This document shows, in pieces, positions 57,806-62,853 of a stretch of DNA of 62,853 bases (within the stretch, counting starts at the first letter, position 1; every line of letters begins with the position of its first letter). The stretch lies in contig JAHHID010000040.1 of assembly GCA_019359015.1 (NCBI GenBank), positions 1 to 62,853 on the forward strand, given 5' to 3'. The position numbers and the translations under genes are program-made. Origin of the DNA: Spirirestis rafaelensis WJT71-NPBG6. Lineage in GTDB: Bacteria; Cyanobacteriota; Cyanobacteriia; Cyanobacteriales; Nostocaceae. The notes beneath the pieces were generated by a model, which did not search any database, was not told the DNA's origin, and saw only the letters and a program-made list of their open reading frames with translations.

Positions 57806-58168
57806 ATGAACGCGCAAGAAATAATCCGCTCGATTGAAGCGGAACAACTAAAATCTAATTTGCCCGATATTTACGTGGGCGACACAGTTAAAGTCGGTGT
57901 CAAAATCAAAGAAGGCGAGAAATTCCGCGTCCAACCATACGAAGGTGTAGTGATTGCCAGACGAAATGGCGGAATTAATGAAACTATCACAGTACGTAAG
58001 GTATTTCAAGGCGTTGGCGTTGAAAGAGTGTTTCTTTTGCATTCTCCTCGCATTGACAGCATCAAAGTCATACGTCGTGGTAAGGTCAGACGTGCTAAGT
58101 TGTATTACCTCCGCGATCGCGTAGGTAAAGCTACCCGAATCAAACAACGGTTTGACCGTCCTTTGTAA
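57806..58168 (+). CDS. rplS: Ribosomal protein L19
   Basis: The 120-residue protein matches bL19: [40 protein letters not shown] and [18 protein letters not shown]. It sits at the 30S-50S interface. It is divergent from the glycosyltransferase gene and lies upstream of tRNA-Trp and the secE-nusG cluster. Confidence 0.98.
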   Translation: MNAQEIIRSIEAEQLKSNLPDIYVGDTVKVGVKIKEGEKFRVQPYEGVVIARRNGGINETITVRKVFQGVGVERVFLLHSPRIDSIKVIRRGKVRRAKLYYLRDRVGKATRIKQRFDRPL

Positions 58169-58315
58169 TTCGCTGCTCAACTATGGGAGAAATCTCCACA
58201 TCAAGCGGCTCTTGCCGCTAAGATTGTTCCATAAGCTAAATTCGGTTGAAATAAAAGTCAAATTGCGTTAAACTAGATCAAGTTCAGCGCAATGACTGAA
58301 TTATAGACAGCTTGT

Positions 58316-58388
58316 GCGCTCTTAGTTCAGTTGGTAGAACGCAGGTCTCCAAAACCTGATGTCGGGGGTTCAAGTCCTCCAGGGCGCG
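58316..58388 (+). tRNA. trnW: tRNA-Trp (anticodon CCA)
   Basis: A 73-nt cloverleaf: acceptor GCGCTCT (58316-58322) pairs with AGGGCGC (58381-58387, one G-T), discriminator G; D arm with AGTTCAGTTGGTAGA; anticodon stem CAGGT/ACCTG with loop CTCCAAA giving CCA; T arm GGGGGTTCAAGTCCTCC. No encoded CCA end. tRNA-Trp next to secE-nusG is common in bacteria. Confidence 0.97.
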
Positions 58389-58560
58389 CTCTTAGAACAA
58401 CAAAATTACCCGAAATAAGTACACAACTGCTAATTGTTCAGCAAGTACGGAAAGTTTCGGGTATAATTGTATTTGCAGCTTTTTGGCTTTCACGAAATCG
58501 AAAGTAATAGACAATAGCTGTAAATAAAAGCTGTAAGAAGAATCGCGGAGAGAAACGACT

Positions 58561-58782
58561 GTGGCAAAGAAAAACGAAGCAGAAATGCCAGAAACCACTA
58601 ATGGCTTGAGCATATCCAACTTCTATCAAGGACTTAGAGAAGAACTGGACAAAGTGGTTTGGCCCAGTCGCCAGCAGCTAGTGAGTGAATCAGCAGCTGT
58701 GTTGCTGATGGTAACACTCTCCGCATCTTTGATATATTTAGTCGATGGATTATTTACTTGGGCAGCAAAACAGGTGTTCTGA
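58561..58782 (+). CDS. secE: Preprotein translocase subunit SecE
   Basis: Starts at GTG 58561. The 73-residue protein has a charged N-terminus, the conserved FYQGLREELDKVVWPSRQQL amphipathic helix and one membrane helix (LLMVTLSASLIYLVDGLF). It holds the SecY channel together. Its stop TGA overlaps the nusG ATG by one base (TGATG), so translation is coupled. Confidence 0.95.
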   Translation: MAKKNEAEMPETTNGLSISNFYQGLREELDKVVWPSRQQLVSESAAVLLMVTLSASLIYLVDGLFTWAAKQVF

Positions 58783-59408
58783 TGGTTGGTGCAACAGACG
58801 AACCACGCAACTTAGAAGAAGCAGAAACAGCGCTGGATGCTTTGCAAGAAGCACGCTGGTATGCAGTACAAGTAGCTAGTGGCTGTGAAAAGCGTGTAAA
58901 GACAAACTTAGAGCAGCGCATTCAAACATTTGATGTAGCTGATAAGATTGTCAAGGTGGAAATTCCTCACACGCCAGCGGTGAAAATTCGTAAAGATGGC
59001 AGTCGCCAAAACACAGAAGAAAAAGTGTTTCCTGGTTACGTATTAGTCCGGATGGTTATGGACGATGACGTATGGCAGGTAGTGCGAAATACATCCCATG
59101 TAATAAACTTCGTGGGAGCCGAACAAAAACGCGGCACCGGCAAAGGTCGCGGTCACGTTAAACCAATGCCCCTAAGTGCCTCAGAAGTAGAACGGATCTT
59201 TAAACAGACCGCTGAACAAGAGGCAGTTGTCAAAATCGACATGGCTACTGGTGATAAGATAATCGTGCTGACTGGTCCATTTAAGGACTTTGAAGGCGAG
59301 GTGATTGAAGTCAGTCCAGAGCGGAGTAAGCTTAAAGCCTTACTTTCGATTTTTGGACGAGATACACCAGTAGAATTGGAATTTAATCAGGTTGAGAAAC
59401 AGAGCTAA
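58782..59408 (+). CDS. nusG: Transcription termination/antitermination protein NusG
   Basis: ATG 58782 is within TGATG, overlapping secE. The 208-residue protein has the NGN domain (EARWYAVQVASGCEKRVKTN, VFPGYVLVRMVMDDDVWQVV) and a C-terminal KOW domain (GPFKDFEGEVIEVSPERSK). NusG couples RNA polymerase with Rho or the ribosome. The N-terminus is about 25 residues longer than E. coli NusG, as in other cyanobacteria. Confidence 0.97.
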   Translation: MVGATDEPRNLEEAETALDALQEARWYAVQVASGCEKRVKTNLEQRIQTFDVADKIVKVEIPHTPAVKIRKDGSRQNTEEKVFPGYVLVRMVMDDDVWQVVRNTSHVINFVGAEQKRGTGKGRGHVKPMPLSASEVERIFKQTAEQEAVVKIDMATGDKIIVLTGPFKDFEGEVIEVSPERSKLKALLSIFGRDTPVELEFNQVEKQS

Positions 59409-59415
59409 ATAGAAA

Positions 59416-59841
59416 ATGGCGAAAAAAGTAGTAGCGATTATTAAACTGGCTTTGAACGCTGGGAAAGCCAACCCAGCACCGCCAGTCGGACCTGCGCTAG
59501 GTCAACATGGTGTGAACATCATGATGTTCTGCAAAGAGTACAACGCCAAAACAGCAGACCAAGTTGGGATGGTAATACCAGTAGAAATTTCGGTTTTTGA
59601 AGACCGGAGTTTTACTTTTGTACTGAAAACGCCGCCAGCATCAGTGTTGATTCGCAAAGCAGCGAAAATTGAAAGAGGCTCAAACGAACCCAACAAAAAG
59701 AAAGTTGGCTCAATTACCAAAGCGCAATTGCAAGAAATAGCCCAAACAAAACTGCCCGATCTCAATGCCAATGACATCGAAGCGGCAATGAGGATTGTAG
59801 AAGGTACTGCGAAGAATATGGGCGTAGCGATCGCGGATTAG
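59416..59841 (+). CDS. rplK: Ribosomal protein L11
   Basis: The 141-residue protein is full-length uL11: [31 protein letters not shown] and a C-terminal RNA-binding domain ending [18 protein letters not shown]. It binds the GTPase-associated centre of 23S rRNA. It follows nusG by 7 bp in the operon. Confidence 0.98.
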   Translation: MAKKVVAIIKLALNAGKANPAPPVGPALGQHGVNIMMFCKEYNAKTADQVGMVIPVEISVFEDRSFTFVLKTPPASVLIRKAAKIERGSNEPNKKKVGSITKAQLQEIAQTKLPDLNANDIEAAMRIVEGTAKNMGVAIAD

Positions 59842-59957
59842 TTAGTGGTTAGTAGTTAGCGGTTAGTAGAACAACTAACAACGAACAAACAACAACTAAG
59901 AAAAAAAATTTTATCGGGGGAGAGAACAAACCTCGCTAATTACCCCAGGAGAGAAAA
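59842..59957. repeat. Short tandem repeats between rplK and rplA
   Basis: GTTAGTGGTTAGTAGTTAGC followed by AACTAACAACGAACAAACAA, complementary heptamer-type repeats inside an essential ribosomal operon. Confidence 0.75.
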
Positions 59958-60674
59958 ATGACGAAAAAAGTATCACGCCGATTACACGCACTGCTAGAAA
60001 AAGTAGAAGACACTGATTATGCACCTCTGGATGCTTTATCGTTGCTGAAAGAAACAGCAACAGCAAAGTTTTCTGAATCAGCAGAAGCGCATATCCGGTT
60101 AGGAATTGACCCGAAGTATACAGACCAACAGTTGCGAACCACTGTAGCATTGCCCAAAGGTACAGGACAAATTGTCCGGGTGGCAGTAATTGCTAGAGGG
60201 GAAAAAGTAACCGAAGCAAGCAATGCCGGTGCTGATATCGTCGGTTCAGAAGAACTGATTGAGCAGATTCAGAAAGGCATGATGGATTTTGATAAGCTGA
60301 TTGCCACACCTGATGTTATGCCACAAGTAGCGAGACTGGGTAAATTGCTTGGTCCTCGTGGTTTGATGCCATCACCCAAAGGGGGAACGGTGACATTTGA
60401 CGTAGCAAGTGCGATCGCTGAATTCAAAGCTGGTAAATTAGAATTTAGAGCTGACCGTACTGGCATAGTCCATGTTATGTTTGGTAAGGCATCCTTCTCG
60501 CCTGAAGATTTGTTGGTAAACTTGAAGGCGTTGCAAGAGACTGTTGACCGTAACCGTCCCTCAGGAGCCAAAGGTCGTTATTGGCGCACAATGTTCGTCT
60601 CTGCCACAATGGGACCATCGATTAGAGTCGATGTTAACGCCCTACGGGATTTGAAACTGAGCGAAGCCGGATAA
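59958..60674 (+). CDS. rplA: Ribosomal protein L1
   Basis: The 238-residue protein is uL1: [20 protein letters not shown], the [18 protein letters not shown] motif and [18 protein letters not shown]. It binds the L1 stalk of 23S rRNA and in many bacteria represses the rplK-rplA mRNA. ATG 59958 follows CCAGGAGAG, a strong ribosome binding site. Confidence 0.98.
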   Translation: MTKKVSRRLHALLEKVEDTDYAPLDALSLLKETATAKFSESAEAHIRLGIDPKYTDQQLRTTVALPKGTGQIVRVAVIARGEKVTEASNAGADIVGSEELIEQIQKGMMDFDKLIATPDVMPQVARLGKLLGPRGLMPSPKGGTVTFDVASAIAEFKAGKLEFRADRTGIVHVMFGKASFSPEDLLVNLKALQETVDRNRPSGAKGRYWRTMFVSATMGPSIRVDVNALRDLKLSEAG

Positions 60675-60971
60675 TAGAGACTGGGTACTGGTATTGGGTA
60701 AGAAGGTTATTCGTAATCACCAATCACCAGGTCTTAGTCCCCAATCCTTAAGTAAATAGGCAAAACCAAAGACAGCAGGTGTCAATAGCTTAATATCCTG
60801 CCGAGGTTTGCACTTTGATTGCTTGAAGTTCCACCTATAAAAGGTGTGATGACAGCATGAGAAAGATTGCAAAACCCCGGCTGATATAGCTGGGGTTTGT
60901 TGTTTTGGGTCAGTCAGAAAAAACGCTTTCTTTAGGGAAAGCCAAACATTGTTTGAGGAGGTGAAACAAAG
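60675..60971 (+). promoter_or_regulatory. rplJ leader with attenuator-like hairpin
   Basis: 297 bp between rplA and rplJ. Stem AAACCCCGGCT / AGCTGGGGTTT (60872-60898) is followed by a T-rich GTTGTTTT, a terminator or attenuator shape. Ribosomal L10 leaders that bind the L10-L12 complex occur at this position in many bacteria. The ribosome binding site GAGGAGGTGAA lies just before ATG 60972. Confidence 0.6.
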
Positions 60972-61535
60972 ATGGGTAGAACGATAGAAAATAAAAAAGC
61001 GATCGTTGCTGACCTCAAAGAAACTTTGAACGAGTCAACTTTGGCACTGGTAATTGAATACCAGGGGCTTACAGTCGGCGAAATGAGTGACTTACGGCGG
61101 CGGCTGCGTCCGAGTGGCACTGTATGCAAGGTGACAAAGAACACCTTGATGGGCATCGCCATTGAAGGAGAGGACAAATGGCAACCGATGTCGGAGTTGC
61201 TCAAGGGTTCCTCAGCCTTTTTGCTAGTTAAAGAAGATTTCTCTGGCGCAATAAAGGCTTACCAAGACTTCCAGAAAGCCAGCAAGAAGACAGAACTTCG
61301 CGGCGGGGTTATGGATGGTCGCCTGTTGAAAGAACCTGATGTCAAGGTACTTGGAGACTTGCCATCTAAGGAACAACTCATGGCGCAAATTGCCGGAGCT
61401 ATCAACGGCTTGGCTACCAAGATTGCTGTGGGTATCAACGAAGTACCGGGTTCCTTGGCGCGTGCTTTGCAAGCAGTTGCTGACAAAGATAAAGGCGACA
61501 ACGCCGAAAGCGACAACGTCGAAGGCGAATCTTAG
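60972..61535 (+). CDS. rplJ: Ribosomal protein L10
   Basis: The 187-residue protein is uL10: MGRTIENKKAIVADLKE, LVIEYQGLTVGEMSDLRRRL and a C-terminal helical spine (GLATKIAVGINEVPGSLARA) that binds L7/L12 dimers. Its acidic tail with repeated DNAESDNVE is variable. It anchors the stalk and probably autoregulates through the leader. Confidence 0.97.
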   Translation: MGRTIENKKAIVADLKETLNESTLALVIEYQGLTVGEMSDLRRRLRPSGTVCKVTKNTLMGIAIEGEDKWQPMSELLKGSSAFLLVKEDFSGAIKAYQDFQKASKKTELRGGVMDGRLLKEPDVKVLGDLPSKEQLMAQIAGAINGLATKIAVGINEVPGSLARALQAVADKDKGDNAESDNVEGES

Positions 61536-61646
61536 TTAGGAGTTAGGAGGAGCGGAGTTAGTGGAAAAGATAACAACTATCAACTAACAACTATCAACCA
61601 ACAACTACAACGAACAATCAACAAATAAATTACAGGAGTTATATCG
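61536..61646. repeat. Short tandem repeats between rplJ and rplL
   Basis: TTAGGAGTTAGGAGGAGCGG followed by repeated AACAACTATCAACTAACAAC. The tract ends before the ribosome binding site ACAGGAG of rplL. Confidence 0.75.
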
Positions 61647-62039
61647 ATGTCTGCTACAACCGATCAAATTTTGGATCAATTGAAATCTTTGACTTTGCTG
61701 GAAGCATCTGAATTAGTCAAGCAAATCGAAGAAGCTTTCGGCGTAAGTGCTGCTGCACCAGTTGGCGGCATGATGATAGCTGCTCCCGGTGGTGGTGGTG
61801 CTGCTGCTGAAGAAGTTGTTGAGCAAACTGAGTTTGACGTGATTCTAGAGTCAGTTCCAGCTGATAAGAAGATTGCCGTGCTGAAGATTGTGCGCGAATT
61901 GACCGGTCTGGGTCTGAAGGAAGCGAAAGACATGGTGGAAGCTGCACCTAAAGCAGTTAAAGAAGGTATTGCCAAGGATGCCGCTGAAGATGCCAAGAAG
62001 CGCATCGAAGAAGCTGGCGGTAAAGTGACAGTTAAATAG
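61647..62039 (+). CDS. rplL: Ribosomal protein L7/L12
   Basis: The 130-residue protein has an N-terminal dimer domain ([20 protein letters not shown]), an Ala/Gly-rich hinge (about 38-57) and a C-terminal factor-binding domain ([35 protein letters not shown]). It forms the flexible stalk that recruits translation factors. It is the last gene of the operon. Confidence 0.98.
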   Translation: MSATTDQILDQLKSLTLLEASELVKQIEEAFGVSAAAPVGGMMIAAPGGGGAAAEEVVEQTEFDVILESVPADKKIAVLKIVRELTGLGLKEAKDMVEAAPKAVKEGIAKDAAEDAKKRIEEAGGKVTVK

Positions 62040-62066
62040 TCAAAATTCCATTGTTAGTTTTTGATC

Positions 62067-62094
62067 AAGGAGCCTAAATTACGGCTCCTTTTTT
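62067..62094 (+). terminator. Terminator after rplL
   Basis: Stem AAGGAGCC / GGCTCCTT with loop TAAATTAC, continuing TTTTTT, 27 bp after the rplL stop. Confidence 0.92.
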
Positions 62095-62215
62095 ATGAAA
62101 CGCCACCGGCAACACGCACCGAAACTGCAATTTGGAAATAACTTTAGCAACTGGGCTATAAAATATGACAGCATCTCGTGCAATCCTGTAATCATGCACG
62201 CTGCGAAAATTGGTC

Positions 62216-62773
62216 ATGCTATCCGCACTAGAAAGACGAATCAAATGGCTGTGGAAACCCTTTCAATTGCAACCGGGTAAACCTGCGATCGCCCTAGGAT
62301 TCCGAACGGCATTGGCATTGTGTGTACCAATTATATTGGGGCTGATTGCCGATCGCATCAGTTGGGGAACAACGGCAGCTCTAGCAGCCCTCTACGTCAG
62401 TATTGCCGATGTGGGTGGCGCTTATACTCACCGAGCGGTTGTCTTATTGGCAGCAATGATTGGTGTGGCTGTGGCTATGCCTTTAGGCGCTGTTGTAGGT
62501 TCTAGCTGGTGGTTGGCAGTAATAGTAACGTTTCTCTGGGTGTTTGTGGCGGGGTTGATGGGATTGTATGGCAACTCCGCCAATACTGTTGGTTTTATCG
62601 CCTCAATGATGTTTGTAGTATCGATTGCTGCACCTATTCCACCAACACTATTGCAACGATTAGCGCTGTGTTTAGCTGGTGGCAGTTGGGCAATGATATT
62701 GTCTTTGGGGCTGTGGCTGGTACACCCCTATAGAACCGATTTGAGATCTAAGAAGGGGTTGCAAGTCTCTTAA
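62216..62773 (+). CDS. FUSC/aromatic acid exporter-type membrane protein, N-terminal part only
   Basis: From ATG 62216 the product is 185 residues, with about five or six hydrophobic segments: PAIALGFRTALALCVPIILG, LAALYVSIADVGGAYTHR, VGVAVAMPLGAVVG, VTFLWVFVAGLMGLYG and ASMMFVVSIAAPIPP. This matches the N-terminal membrane half of FUSC-family exporters, which are usually several hundred residues long. The frame ends at TAA after HPYRTDLRSKKGLQVS, just where the family sequence normally continues. It may be a truncated or frameshifted gene, or a short variant. The final 80 bp of the window show no recognised continuation. Confidence 0.65.
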   Translation: MLSALERRIKWLWKPFQLQPGKPAIALGFRTALALCVPIILGLIADRISWGTTAALAALYVSIADVGGAYTHRAVVLLAAMIGVAVAMPLGAVVGSSWWLAVIVTFLWVFVAGLMGLYGNSANTVGFIASMMFVVSIAAPIPPTLLQRLALCLAGGSWAMILSLGLWLVHPYRTDLRSKKGLQVS

Positions 62774-62853
62774 CCATCAGCCGAATAAAACAAAGATTAA
62801 CCTTGGCAGTCGCTGTCTTCTAGAGTTCTCTCAAAGTTCTTGACGAGGATGAG

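Noticed and set aside
1-62853. CRISPR array or prophage
   Set aside because: No regularly spaced direct repeats with unique spacers and no phage structural genes were seen.
1-62853. Frequent GCGATCGC octamers as a local signal
   Set aside because: HIP1 is a genome-wide cyanobacterial feature (for example near 8838, 15430 and 17712) and not specific to this window.

Overview
The window is chromosomal DNA of a filamentous, almost certainly heterocyst-forming cyanobacterium (order Nostocales). Photosystem II genes psbD/psbC, ycf4 and a stand-alone protochlorophyllide-reductase-type domain show a cyanobacterium. A hetC-hetP locus with a HetR-type inverted repeat, and ntcA with a GTA-N8-TAC site, point to heterocyst development under nitrogen control. 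The octamer GCGATCGC (HIP1) recurs, and gaps hold short heptamer-like repeats and GC-rich interspersed repeats typical of Nostocales genomes. No species is named because no search could be run.

Layout. 1-8.5 kb: tail of an IS630-type transposase, a parvulin-type prolyl isomerase, hetP, a long leader region with a repeat-disrupted ORF and a candidate HetR box, then hetC (C39-peptidase ABC exporter). 8.5-15 kb: GH116 glucosidase, a DUF6464 protein, fmt and a secreted protein. 15-23 kb: transglutaminase-like protein, minE-minD-minC, a four-carbon acid sugar kinase family gene, two paralogous membrane proteins around a repeat cluster, and glutamate dehydrogenase. 23-30 kb: an internally shortened cytochrome P450, a carotenoid oxygenase, a folate/biopterin-type transporter and PhoD. 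30-36.6 kb: a ketoacyl synthase carrying translated repeat DNA, a cyclophilin lipoprotein, a possible IS200/IS605-type remnant, ycf4 and the overlapping psbD-psbC pair. 36.7-45.6 kb: PCP_red mini-protein, Uma2, a trypsin-co-occurring-domain protein, a SWIM/SNF2 pair and pnp. 46-53.3 kb: small proteins including one gene broken by a repeat, a YqgF-like nuclease, DUF3084 protein, ntcA, fabI and hisB. 53.5-62.8 kb: ABC ATPase, SLBB polysaccharide-export protein, glycosyltransferase, rplS, tRNA-Trp, secE-nusG-rplK-rplA-rplJ-rplL and a short FUSC-type gene.

How it fits together. NtcA (51 kb) is the nitrogen regulator at the head of the heterocyst cascade, and hetC and hetP are early differentiation genes. 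The hetP upstream region is enlarged here by repeat DNA. A general feature is repeat invasion of genes: the ketoacyl synthase and the SWIM protein absorbed repeats in frame, the hetP-leader ORF contains one, and a small gene at 47.3-47.7 kb carries a stop inside one. Most other genes are ordinary core genes. No CRISPR array, prophage or intact insertion sequence was seen.
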